64,000 nt of DNA from assembly GCF_003026455.1 (NCBI RefSeq), contig NZ_PYMB01000001.1, positions 62,001 to 126,000 on the forward strand. Reading direction: 5' to 3'. A program made the translations under genes and the position numbers. Below the pieces are notes generated by a model that worked only from the letters and a program-made list of their open reading frames with translations, had not been told where the DNA came from and did not search any database. Below, one piece after another: positions 19,228 through 28,079 of the stretch (the stretch's first letter is position 1; each line of letters starts with the position of its first letter). This DNA is from Photobacterium rosenbergii (GTDB taxonomy: Bacteria > Pseudomonadota > Gammaproteobacteria > Enterobacterales > Vibrionaceae).

Positions 19228-19285
19228 AGTTTGAGTAATGCGCTGGTCTTGTTGTTTGAATAATAAAGTTTAGAGAACCGCTACC

Positions 19286-20749
19286 TCATACTTGAGGGCT
19301 TAATTTTTGTTTGGACCGTGCTTTCATTACTGTGATACCGCCAATAGCCAGCGCAATTGCACCGACGAGGAAGGGTAGCAACTCCATAATTTGTCCACTG
19401 CGAGTAAAGGTAATCACTAGCATGATCAACCATCCGCTGATCATCGGAATCAGGGTACGCCGAACAATATCAAATGGGGATAAGCCGGAGATACCCGCTA
19501 CGGCAATGATGACGCCTGCAATAGGTGAAATCGTACGCCCAAATCCCGCAGATAGTTGGATTGGCAGGATCATGTCTGCCACATTGGTACCAATCTTGTC
19601 GGCAATTTGCGGCACCATTGGTGCAAAAGAGAAGAAGGCGGCGTTACCCGATCCCATCAATGCGGAAATGGTGAAAGTGAGTATTGCCATGAACAGTACA
19701 ATCACGCTAGCGGCAAACCCTGCTCCACTGGCTAAGTTGAGTAGAGCATCAACAGCACCAATTGATTTTAGGCCCATGGCGAAGGTTTGACCGGCAATGA
19801 TGAGTGTAACCACAGTTGCAAAGACTTTCCCCATGTCATTAAACACGCCCTGTAGTTTTTCGAAAACCACTTGGGCTTTACGGTGACGCAAGTACTCACA
19901 ACTCAAACTAATGAAGATGCTCAATAGAATCGCTGTAGCCATGCCGACGTTTATGGTTCCAACGCCCATTTTGCTAAAGGTCAACATGAAGAAGAGTGGG
20001 AGCATAGGCAGCAAGATGTAATACAGTGGGGTATCAGTACCGTCATCCATTGTTTGGGTGCCGATCTCAGTATTATTCGTATCTATTCCCTGTTTTTTAT
20101 CAAAGTAACGCTGGGTGAGGGCATGGATAGCGGCGACAACCACAATCAGGATACTGATCACCGGAAGCTGGTCATTGATGAAGTATTCAGTGATATCTAG
20201 CCCTGCAGTTTGCGCTGCCATAATAGAGTTGCCGGAGCCTGGCCCAAATTCAATTGCACAGGTACTTGCCAGTACTGCAGCAACGGCCGCTTTACTACAA
20301 CCTAGGCGAATGAGCACAGGGTAAAGCGTGGCCATGAGCAGTAAACCAAGACCTGTCGCACTAGAGATAAAGAGCGCAAGGCATTGGCCGAGAATAAACG
20401 CCATTGCCAGCATGAGATAAGGGGAGTTCAGCTTCATTAATGGCTTGGACGTTACTTTTACCATCACTTGGCTGGCACCAATCGCTGACATTAACATCGC
20501 GAAGCCACCAATTAGCATGATCTTCAGCCCCAGGCCGCCAGCACGATTACTGAAGGTGTTACTGATATATTCGAAAATATCAAACCCGATCCAGCCGGTG
20601 GACTTATCTACAAAACTGGCATTGTTGGTAAATATAGCCACGATCATCATGGCAATACCGGTTGTAAATAGGACACCTTGCGGGTTGTAGTTCTTGAGGA
20701 TAAACCGGCCGGCAATGACTAGCCCTATAAGGGCAATTAACAAACTCAT
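19286..20749 (-). CDS. dcuC: C4-dicarboxylate transporter, DcuC family
   Basis: A 487-residue inner membrane protein with about 12 hydrophobic segments. The ISSATGLGLLLMATLYPVL region, the STCAIEFGPGSGNS motif and GSGNAAFFSFAPMVP match DcuC/YfcC-type carriers, which exchange succinate, fumarate, malate or aspartate. It follows the isoaspartyl dipeptidase gene by 11 bases on the same strand, so it probably takes part in exporting or importing products of aspartate metabolism. Exact substrate is inference. Confidence 0.85.
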   Translation of the reverse strand: MSLLIALIGLVIAGRFILKNYNPQGVLFTTGIAMMIVAIFTNNASFVDKSTGWIGFDIFEYISNTFSNRAGGLGLKIMLIGGFAMLMSAIGASQVMVKVTSKPLMKLNSPYLMLAMAFILGQCLALFISSATGLGLLLMATLYPVLIRLGCSKAAVAAVLASTCAIEFGPGSGNSIMAAQTAGLDITEYFINDQLPVISILIVVVAAIHALTQRYFDKKQGIDTNNTEIGTQTMDDGTDTPLYYILLPMLPLFFMLTFSKMGVGTINVGMATAILLSIFISLSCEYLRHRKAQVVFEKLQGVFNDMGKVFATVVTLIIAGQTFAMGLKSIGAVDALLNLASGAGFAASVIVLFMAILTFTISALMGSGNAAFFSFAPMVPQIADKIGTNVADMILPIQLSAGFGRTISPIAGVIIAVAGISGLSPFDIVRRTLIPMISGWLIMLVITFTRSGQIMELLPFLVGAIALAIGGITVMKARSKQKLSPQV

Positions 20750-20760
20750 TGTTGTATTCC

Positions 20761-21897
20761 TTACTCAAAATTTCCTGTTACTTGCATTTCGCCGTGAAGC
20801 ATCACGGTCTTCCCTTGTGCAATCACGCTATCGAGGCTGAAGTCGTTATGGAAGATACAGAGATCGGCATCTGCTCCGGCTTCCACCCGGCCTTTTTTAA
20901 TGCCTAGAGAGTCAGCTACATTTGCTGTGACCATTGCAACAGCGAGTTCCGGTGCAATACCCGCATTAATTAACTTTGGCAATATCAGTAAGTTGCTATC
21001 GACGTCGGCAGCTGCCATGCCAATGAGAGCGCCGCTTTCATCAAACCTCGGCAAACTACCGTTTCCATCAGAACTGATGGTGATGTGATGAGCTTCGACG
21101 CCGGACTCCATTGCGTATTTGATGGCTTGCTCTGGCGGGGTGAAGCGACTGCCGCCAGATGTCACATCGATGTAGCCCCCTTTACGGGCAAAATCTATGG
21201 CCTGATTAAATAAGTGCTCGGTGCGAGCGACGTGGGTTGGCGAGAAATGGTGAATAGGTAACCCCATATCAAGTAGCTCATTGACTTGGGCAAATGGGTT
21301 CTCGAGGCCACCCATATGGATGTGTAACAGTCCTCGCTTGCCAGATAACATACCTGCGATTCTGATATCAGAGACAATACGGGCAAGCTCTTCGGAGGTT
21401 GGGAAAGAACACCTGTGATCGGCAAGGGCAATTTTGACACCGAGGATAGCAGGGATGAAAGTGATGTCATCACGTATCGAACCGGTAATCGTTTTGGTTG
21501 GCACTTCATAGGAGCCAGTGTGCATGTAAGCACTGATGCCTTCTTCTCTTAGGGCTGCGGCTTTGGCATATAAATCGCGAGGCGAGCGGGAGATACCGTC
21601 TGTACCTAGCACGCCAACGGCTGTTGTAGTACCCGCCTTAATCAGTTTACTCAAAGTGACTTGCGGGGTGCGACTGGCAAACCCGGCTTCGCCACCGCCG
21701 CCTGTTAGGTGAAGGTGTTGATCAATGAGGCCAGGAGTCACTATTTTGCCCTGACAGTCGATGGTACTCACATCTTTCAACGCATTAACTTGCATTGAAG
21801 GGCTGATTGCCAGTACTTTGCCGTTTGAAATTAGAATATCCGTCCTGCCAATAGGTAACGGGGAATAAAGATCAGCGTTCTTAAGTAGGGTAAACAT
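20761..21897 (-). CDS. iadA: isoaspartyl dipeptidase IadA
   Basis: A 378-residue amidohydrolase-fold enzyme. The metal motif LIDQHLHLTGGGGE (HxH), the TVGVLGTDG-like segment (TAVGVLGTDGISR), a Lys in GVKIALADHR, MGGLENPF, HFSPTHV and SSDGNGSLPRF match E. coli IadA (390 residues), which cuts beta-aspartyl dipeptides arising from damaged proteins, releasing aspartate. I start at MFTLLKNADLY; a 33-codon upstream extension in the same frame looks non-coding. It is the first gene of iadA-dcuC and divergent from a LysR gene. Confidence 0.9.
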   Translation of the reverse strand: MFTLLKNADLYSPLPIGRTDILISNGKVLAISPSMQVNALKDVSTIDCQGKIVTPGLIDQHLHLTGGGGEAGFASRTPQVTLSKLIKAGTTTAVGVLGTDGISRSPRDLYAKAAALREEGISAYMHTGSYEVPTKTITGSIRDDITFIPAILGVKIALADHRCSFPTSEELARIVSDIRIAGMLSGKRGLLHIHMGGLENPFAQVNELLDMGLPIHHFSPTHVARTEHLFNQAIDFARKGGYIDVTSGGSRFTPPEQAIKYAMESGVEAHHITISSDGNGSLPRFDESGALIGMAAADVDSNLLILPKLINAGIAPELAVAMVTANVADSLGIKKGRVEAGADADLCIFHNDFSLDSVIAQGKTVMLHGEMQVTGNFE

Positions 21898-22104
21898 AGG
21901 GTGCTCTTTTGTTTTTGATTGTAAGTACTGTATTTGGGGGCTAACCAAATCAGTTGCTTTGGCAGAAGGTTCTGTTGTCACCAGTCTGGCTGCCACAAAA
22001 AAGAGATTAACCTTAATTTTTATAAGTGTATTTTTATTTCTATTGCTGTTTTCGAATGAAACTATTCATTTAGATCATAGCTTGACGTATGGCAGGAAGA
22101 GATT

Positions 22105-23019
22105 ATGGATTTCAAATGGTTAGACGACTTTATGAGCCTGAGGGAGTTAGGGAACTTCGGTGCTGCCGCTAAGGCTAGGCATGTTACCCAATCCGCATTT
22201 AGCCGCAGAATACAGGCATTAGAGTTGTGGGTGGGTACCCCTTTGTTTGATCGCACCTCTTACCCGATCAACCTAACAGAGAATGGTGAGAAGTTTGTCC
22301 CTTATGTGGAAAATTTGCTTGAGCAAATCAAGGTGACCAAAGAAGACTTTGCTCAAGTGGCGTTGAAAACGGATCATACGGTACGTATCGTTAGTTTGCA
22401 TTCATTCGCGGTCAACTTGTTACCCACGCTTTTTCGAAAGGGGAGTGAGCAGTTCAAAGCTCTCAATTTGGCTATTAACCCCTCGGTTCAAGGAATAGAC
22501 AATCATTTTCAGGCACTACTGGATGGTTCGAGCGATATTCTTTTTGCGTACAATACACAGGGAATGCGTCCATCATTCTTGATTGAGGATAAAGTGGAAA
22601 AGCTACTGGTTTGCCAAGAGGAAATTATCCCTGTTGCATCACCAACATTGCTCGAGCAACACGAATCAGGAGAATCTTACCCGTATTTAGCGTATTCGGA
22701 GCATACTTTCCTGCACAATGTCGTTGCCCCTTTAGTCGAGAAAAGCCGATGTCCACTCGAGCAAGTGTTCGAAACGACATTGACGGAGTCCTTAATTAAG
22801 ATGGCGGTCAATGGGTATGGTGTTGCCTGGGCGCCGCGCCATACTATTGAATCTGAGTTAACGCAAGGTGTGCTGGTGAGGGCGTTTCCAGAAATGACTG
22901 AGTTGCTTATTGGCCTTGATATTGTTTGTTACCGGGCTAAAGAATCCCGCCGAGAGTCAATTAGTCAGTTTTGGCAGGGACTCAAGCAAGTTGTTGAGGT
23001 AAATAATACTTACAAATGA
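22105..23019 (+). CDS. LysR family regulator divergent from iadA-dcuC
   Basis: A 304-residue LysR protein. The N-terminal region (WLDDFMSLRELGNFGAAAK, VTQSAFSRRIQALELWVG) is closely similar to that of the HypT-like protein encoded at 59725, and the C-terminal GYGVAWAPRHTIESEL is in line with it. In E. coli hypT (yjiE) also lies beside iadA, so the pairing is conserved. Regulation of iadA-dcuC by position is likely; the effector is unknown. Confidence 0.88.
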   Translation: MDFKWLDDFMSLRELGNFGAAAKARHVTQSAFSRRIQALELWVGTPLFDRTSYPINLTENGEKFVPYVENLLEQIKVTKEDFAQVALKTDHTVRIVSLHSFAVNLLPTLFRKGSEQFKALNLAINPSVQGIDNHFQALLDGSSDILFAYNTQGMRPSFLIEDKVEKLLVCQEEIIPVASPTLLEQHESGESYPYLAYSEHTFLHNVVAPLVEKSRCPLEQVFETTLTESLIKMAVNGYGVAWAPRHTIESELTQGVLVRAFPEMTELLIGLDIVCYRAKESRRESISQFWQGLKQVVEVNNTYK

Positions 23020-23326
23020 ATAGGCGCAATATATCTGTAAATATGTAAGTGCGTATAGTCATATCATGTAATTAGAGGCTGCAAACGAGCAGCCTTTTTA
23101 CCCATCGACTTTTTCGTAAACCATCAAATGCTAAATAGCTATCAGGTATCACACTCAGTTAAATTTCCGTGCTGTAATGGATTACATTAAGGGTTTATTT
23201 GGGAGTCGCTAAATTTTCTTACAATTAAACAGAGGAAAATATTGATTAGCTATGCTTATTAGGTATTATTATGTCGCTAATTGAATGCATAATTTAATTT
23301 GATTTTCGGTCATCTAACAAACAAGA
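23020..23326. other. intergenic region
   Basis: It contains a terminator (23076-23099) and then AT-rich sequence that should hold the promoter of the PAS-HTH gene. I see nothing else. Confidence 0.4.
23076..23099 (+). terminator. terminator after LysR gene
   Basis: AGGCTGC / GCAGCCT with a 6-base loop and TTTT. Confidence 0.8.
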
Positions 23327-24124
23327 ATGAACATAACAGATGAACAGTACCTTTATGCTGTTGGGCTAAAAAACATATCAAGCCCATTTCCATGCGCCGT
23401 TTATGATGGCGAGGGTAACTATGCGGCTATAAATCGACCCTATGAAAATATTATGGGTTTACAAAATGAGCAAGTTATTGGGGTAAAAAACTCAGAAGTA
23501 CAAAGCAATTTCAGTGACTTTGCTGATGTGATTGATGTTCAAAATAAACATGTTTTGGGTACGCAAGATTATCTCTTTTCTTTGAATATCATTAAACTCT
23601 CTTCTGGGTGTAAGGCTTACTATGTGTCTAAACGCCCAATCATCAATACGTCCGGTAAAGTCGTTGGTATTGATGTCAGTATGTATAATACGGGCTTCAT
23701 TTTCACATTATCCTCGGCTTTCAATGATCCAACCATGTATTTCAACCAAGGCCATGAGGTTGATTTTAAAGCATCTAGGTTATGTAAAAGCTTTACCTCG
23801 CTACAGGAAACGTATGCTTATTTTATAATGTGTGGGTTTTCCAATGAATTTATCAGTACTGTCTTGGGCAAGTCGATCAAAACGGTTGAGAACAACATGG
23901 CTCGGTTGTTTGATAAAGCGCAACTTCGTTATTGTGGCAGTATTAACAGCAGAAGAGCACTGAGAGACTATTTACTGAACAATCGCATCACCAATTTATC
24001 ACCTGCTGGGATCATGACAAATACGATTAAAACGTTGACTGCGATACCGAGTAATAGCAATCATCGTGATAATTCTGTTTCTGATTTGTCTACCATGTTC
24101 AATGATTTTGGTAAGGACATCTAA
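23327..24124 (+). CDS. PAS domain regulator with LuxR-type HTH
   Basis: A 265-residue cytoplasmic protein. Residues about 18-125 form a PAS-like sensor (PCAVYDGEGNYAAINRPYENI, GLQNEQVIGVKNSE, then KRPIINTSGKVVGIDVS). Residues about 170-200 read YFIMCGFSNEFISTVLGKS-IKTVENNMARLF, a LuxR-like helix-turn-helix. The tail is polar. It is convergent with the gamma-glutamyl operon (24253-29447), and control of that operon is a guess from position. The PAS could bind a small molecule or cofactor; no cofactor residue is evident. Confidence 0.75.
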   Translation: MNITDEQYLYAVGLKNISSPFPCAVYDGEGNYAAINRPYENIMGLQNEQVIGVKNSEVQSNFSDFADVIDVQNKHVLGTQDYLFSLNIIKLSSGCKAYYVSKRPIINTSGKVVGIDVSMYNTGFIFTLSSAFNDPTMYFNQGHEVDFKASRLCKSFTSLQETYAYFIMCGFSNEFISTVLGKSIKTVENNMARLFDKAQLRYCGSINSRRALRDYLLNNRITNLSPAGIMTNTIKTLTAIPSNSNHRDNSVSDLSTMFNDFGKDI

Positions 24125-24181
24125 TCGAAGTAGATATTTATATTTCGATTTTTGGGTCATTGATGAGTGACGTAAATAAAG

Positions 24182-24212
24182 AGCCGTAGCTGATGCTACG
24201 GCTTTGTTTTTT
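24182..24212. terminator. terminator between convergent genes
   Basis: AGCCGTAGC / GCTACGGCT with a TGAT loop and a T-rich tail lies between the PAS regulator and the operon end. Confidence 0.8.
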
Positions 24213-24252
24213 CATTGGTTTACCCCTAGGCCACCACTGACCGAGTAAGCAC

Positions 24253-24567
24253 TTAAAGTAATATTTTAGTCTTGATAGGAAGCGCTGCGCCAAGCCAAGC
24301 AGCCCTTGTCGTGTGATCGGTTAATGCATCCTCAGAGACAGGGTGGATCAGTACTGATAATTCCCCGCGCTCATTGTCCAACCACTGAACAAAGCTTTGC
24401 TTATTATCAGAAAAGTGAACCTCAAACATAGGCTTGCTGTGCGGGCCAACTTCACGGTGAACAAGCGGAAATATACGATTGATGCCTTTATGGTTAGATA
24501 TTTTTTCGTGTAGCCGTTCGGCTGCTTTGATTTGGTTGGTATCAAAGTAAATATGGGCGTGGTACAT
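24253..24567 (-). CDS. DOPA 4,5-dioxygenase-like protein
   Basis: A 104-residue protein. YHAHIYFD near the start, HREVGPHSKPMFEVHF in the middle and the VLIHPVS segment match the small DOPA-dioxygenase family of non-haem iron proteins. That family includes a plant/fungal pigment enzyme; bacterial members have uncertain substrates. The start at 24567 has GGAG eight bases upstream. It lies 83 bases after the amidotransferase gene and could be the last gene of the operon, but the gap leaves this open. Confidence 0.75.
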   Translation of the reverse strand: MYHAHIYFDTNQIKAAERLHEKISNHKGINRIFPLVHREVGPHSKPMFEVHFSDNKQSFVQWLDNERGELSVLIHPVSEDALTDHTTRAAWLGAALPIKTKILL

Positions 24568-24650
24568 GACGGTCTCCAAGAACTCCATGCGTTTATGGAA
24601 ATCATTGTAAGCCGACAGGCGATAGAGACGAGGCCATTAGGTTGATGGAG

Positions 24651-25406
24651 TTATTCGGTTTTATTGAAGGTATACTGATCACCGAGCAGTTGGCGGTAGC
24701 GAAAGAATTGGATGATCCATTGAGTCACTTTCAGGTGGTCTGTGGGTTGCTCTAGCGATTCCAATGCATTTTGGTACGTCTCTATTGGATAGATGCTTTT
24801 TCGTAGCTTCAATAAATCTGCCAGATACTCAGGAGTAAACTCTGGGTGGCCTTGAATACCAAGGAAGTGCTCACCAACGAGCATAATGCTGTTGGGGCAA
24901 AAAAGGCTGCTAGCGAGAATCGTTGTGTCTTGCGGTGGGCGGATCACTTGGTCCTGATGGCTGACCAAAAGGGATATATCGGCTGGTGGCTCGGTTAGCC
25001 AAGGTGGTTGTAGGTTTGACGGAACATCGATGGTGGCTGAGGCTGCACCTATTCCCCAGCCTTTATCAGACTGCATGACTTCACCGGCAAGTGCTTGGGC
25101 AATCATTTGATGCCCAAAGCAAATACCCACCAAAGGTATGTGTTGAAAGTAGAGTTGATGAACAAAGCCCTGAAAGACATTGATCCAGCGGCTTTGCTCA
25201 TACACGCTGTACCGACTACCACTGGTCAGGTAGCCGTCGCATTCACTAAGCGATTGCGGGTAGTGACCATCAATCACCCGGTAGAATAGCAGCTCAATAG
25301 TAGGGTCTACCTGTGCAAATAACTCGGTAAACATCGCTGGGTAGTTGCCATGTTTGGGCTGTAACTCTGGCCTGACATCATCACATAGCAATACACCTAA
25401 CTTCAT
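24651..25406 (-). CDS. class I glutamine amidotransferase-like hydrolase
   Basis: A 251-residue GATase. The catalytic Cys is in VGICFGHQMIAQ and the His-Glu pair in GIQGHPEF, and DGYLTSGSRYSVYE precedes the nucleophile. It stands alone without a synthetase domain. In an operon with a glutamine synthetase-like ligase and dehydrogenases, its likely job is hydrolysis of a gamma-glutamyl amide, freeing glutamate and the amine-derived product. It resembles GMP-synthase-like GATases more than PuuD by eye. It starts 21 bases after the alcohol dehydrogenase gene. Confidence 0.85.
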   Translation of the reverse strand: MKLGVLLCDDVRPELQPKHGNYPAMFTELFAQVDPTIELLFYRVIDGHYPQSLSECDGYLTSGSRYSVYEQSRWINVFQGFVHQLYFQHIPLVGICFGHQMIAQALAGEVMQSDKGWGIGAASATIDVPSNLQPPWLTEPPADISLLVSHQDQVIRPPQDTTILASSLFCPNSIMLVGEHFLGIQGHPEFTPEYLADLLKLRKSIYPIETYQNALESLEQPTDHLKVTQWIIQFFRYRQLLGDQYTFNKTE

Positions 25407-25427
25407 ATTATTACCTTAAATTTAGAT

Positions 25428-26591
25428 CTATAAATCCAGCTTGCCATCAAGGGCGAAATTAAAGAGCGCCTGATACTGCTCCTGAGATAAATGGATTGGG
25501 TTTCCACTTGCAGCCGCATCTTGCATAGATTGAGCAGCTATGGCTTCCTGCTCTTGATTATCGACACCTAACTCAGATAAAGAGTGTGGGATATGGAGTT
25601 GTTTTCGCAACTCCAGCACCCAGTCAAGCACGCCATCGAAGCCCTCTTTCTCTAATTCTAGGTAGTGGGAGAGCCGCAGCATTTTCTCGTGCAGATAATG
25701 TCGGTTTGCACAGAGTACATAGGGCATTAATACCGCATTCAGTAGCCCATGGTGGAGGTTGTAGCGGGCACCGAGGGTATGGGCTAATGCGTGCATCGCA
25801 CCGAGCCCTTTCTGGAAAGCTGTTGCTCCCATGGTAGAAGCAATAAGCATTTGGGTTCTGGCTTGAAGGTTGGTCCCGTCAGTGTAGGCGATGGGCAGAT
25901 AGAGTTTGATTAATCGCATACCTTCAATAGCGATGGCTTCAGCCATGGGGTGGTAGCTTGGCGAGCAGTATGCTTCAAGGTTGTGGGAAAGGGCATCCAA
26001 ACCCGTTGCGGCGGTGAGGTGGGCAGGAAGATCGACGGTTAGGGTAGGATCTAGGATCACCTGGGCAGGTAGCATCTTCGGATGGAAAATGATGCGCTTG
26101 CACTGGTGCTGAGTATCTGTGATAACCGAAGCCCTTCCTACTTCAGACCCAGTACCTGCCGTCGTTGGCAGGGCAATAATGGGAGCGATAAGGCTGGTGT
26201 CGGCTTTTGTCCAATTGTCACCAATGTCTTCAAATTGCCATAAAGATTGTTGCTGCCTAGCCACTAAGGCTATGGCTTTTCCTATATCTAATGATGAGCC
26301 TCCACCAATGGCAACAATACCGTCATGCCCGCCATCGAGAAAGGTAGCAATACCACTTTCAACCTGCTCTCCGGTAGGGTTACCGGTGAAGCTATCAAAG
26401 ACTGGTGCTGTTGGGCCAGCACCTTGATATTGAGACAAGATGTATTTTATCGCATTGGTATTGGTTAGTGAGGGATCGATGACGAAGAGCGGTTGCTGGA
26501 CAGATAAATGTTGGCAAGTCGCGGGAAGCTGAGAGCTGGCATGTTCGCCAACGAGTATTTCGGTGGGGTAATGCCAATGCAGAAGTGTCAT
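25428..26591 (-). CDS. iron-containing alcohol dehydrogenase
   Basis: A 387-residue group III dehydrogenase. It shows AIGGGSSLDIGKAIAL (NAD binding), LPTTAGTGSEVGRASVI, ATGLDALSHNLEAY and GLGAMHALAHTLGARYNLHHGLLNAVLMP, in which the Asp and three His ligands for iron are present. It starts 3 bases after the aldehyde dehydrogenase gene. By context it should oxidise (or make) an alcohol intermediate in the pathway of the operon. This enzyme is not a member of the classical puu set. Confidence 0.9.
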   Translation of the reverse strand: MTLLHWHYPTEILVGEHASSQLPATCQHLSVQQPLFVIDPSLTNTNAIKYILSQYQGAGPTAPVFDSFTGNPTGEQVESGIATFLDGGHDGIVAIGGGSSLDIGKAIALVARQQQSLWQFEDIGDNWTKADTSLIAPIIALPTTAGTGSEVGRASVITDTQHQCKRIIFHPKMLPAQVILDPTLTVDLPAHLTAATGLDALSHNLEAYCSPSYHPMAEAIAIEGMRLIKLYLPIAYTDGTNLQARTQMLIASTMGATAFQKGLGAMHALAHTLGARYNLHHGLLNAVLMPYVLCANRHYLHEKMLRLSHYLELEKEGFDGVLDWVLELRKQLHIPHSLSELGVDNQEQEAIAAQSMQDAAASGNPIHLSQEQYQALFNFALDGKLDL

Positions 26592-26594
26592 GGT

Positions 26595-28064
26595 CTAGTC
26601 CGAAGTATTTGGTGAGCCGTTATTATTGTCATTGCTATGCAGTTTTTTCAGGTGTTTCAGGTGAAATGATTTTGGCCGGGTGAGTGTTTCAAACCCAAGT
26701 GTAGATAGAGCATAGCCTTTGCCTGAGTGCTTGATGCCTGTCCAAGCTAATGCTGGGTCGAGGTAATCACAACGGTTAGCGAAAAATGTGCCGGTTTCAA
26801 TTTGATTGCCGATTGTGATGGCTTGCTGAATGTCTGAAGTGAAAATACTTGCAGTCAGTCCAAATTCGCTATCGTTCATTAACGAAATAGCTTCTTGGTC
26901 TGAATAAACTTTTTGAATGGGGATGACAGGACCAAAGGTTTCCTCAGTCATCACTTGCATACTGTGATCCACGTCGGTTAACACCTGTGGGGCAAGGTAA
27001 GGGCTCCCCAGTTTACTGTTAGGAAAGCAGGCTTCAGATATATGTGTTTGGGCACCTTTTTGTTTCGCATCGGCGACCTGATGACGGACATAGTCGGCGG
27101 CTTTAGTCGATATCAAAGGCCCTAGCGTGGTGTCTTCATCGAGAGGGAAACCTAGCTGGTATTGGTTGACTAACTGAACGGCTTTTTCGACAAACTCGTC
27201 ATGGACCCGATAGTCGACATACACCCGTTCGATTGCGCAGCATGACTGTCCAGCGTTATAAAGCGCACCATCAACAATGGTTTCTGCAGCTCCACTGATA
27301 TCGGCATCATGGCGGACATAGGCGGGATCATTGCCTCCAAGCTCAAGTCCTAGGCCATGGAAGTGACCAGCAGCGGCTATCTCAATCAATGCACCACCGG
27401 TGACAGAGCCAGTAAAAACGACATGCTGGAGTTGCTCGCTACTGACCAACTCTTCTGTCGCATTATGGCTCATGAATAAATGTTGGAAGACTCCCTGAGG
27501 TACCTGGGCCTCGTCAAAGGCTTGTTGGAAGCGTTGCGCGCAGAGTGGGGTATGAGAAGACGGTTTCAAAATCACACTGTTTCCAGCAAGCAATGCAGGG
27601 ATGATTGAATTGATAGCTGTCAGGTACGGGTAGTTCCAGGGAGATATAACGAGAATTGTCCCGAGGGGTTCCCGGGTTATGTATCGGGTAAAGCCCGATT
27701 TTTCCGGTAGCTCAATAGGTGCAAGTGCTTGCTCACAGTGTTTTATCATGTAGCGGGCGCGCTCCTCGACACCTCTTAGTTCACTGCCACTGTGTTTGAT
27801 AGGGCGGCCCATCATCCAGCTTAATTCGCTAGCGATCATCTCTTTGTGGCTCAAAAGCGCATCAATTGCCCGGTTACAATACGCTTGCCTCTCGGAAAGA
27901 GGGGTAAGCTTCCATTCTTTTTGAGCATTATTGGCATTATCAAGCGTCCTTTGAACAGCTTCCGGCGACGCTAACACAATGGTTGCCACGACACTTCCAT
28001 CAGCAGGTGACAGCGTATTCTGTACAACACCACTTTGGTTTTCTAGGTTGGCAGATTGCTTCAA
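26595..28064 (-). CDS. aldehyde dehydrogenase
   Basis: A 489-residue NAD(P)-dependent aldehyde dehydrogenase. The catalytic Cys is in NAGQSCCAIERV and the general-base Glu in LELGGNDPA; SPWNYPYLTAINSIIPALLAGN and FTGSVTGG bind the cofactor. The C-terminal extension HSNDNNNGSPNTSD is polar. It lies 15 bases after the glutamine synthetase-like gene, so it is cotranscribed. Expected role is oxidation of a gamma-glutamylamino aldehyde to the acid. Confidence 0.92.
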   Translation of the reverse strand: MKQSANLENQSGVVQNTLSPADGSVVATIVLASPEAVQRTLDNANNAQKEWKLTPLSERQAYCNRAIDALLSHKEMIASELSWMMGRPIKHSGSELRGVEERARYMIKHCEQALAPIELPEKSGFTRYITREPLGTILVISPWNYPYLTAINSIIPALLAGNSVILKPSSHTPLCAQRFQQAFDEAQVPQGVFQHLFMSHNATEELVSSEQLQHVVFTGSVTGGALIEIAAAGHFHGLGLELGGNDPAYVRHDADISGAAETIVDGALYNAGQSCCAIERVYVDYRVHDEFVEKAVQLVNQYQLGFPLDEDTTLGPLISTKAADYVRHQVADAKQKGAQTHISEACFPNSKLGSPYLAPQVLTDVDHSMQVMTEETFGPVIPIQKVYSDQEAISLMNDSEFGLTASIFTSDIQQAITIGNQIETGTFFANRCDYLDPALAWTGIKHSGKGYALSTLGFETLTRPKSFHLKHLKKLHSNDNNNGSPNTSD

Positions 28065-28079
28065 GTGCCTTTCCTCGTC

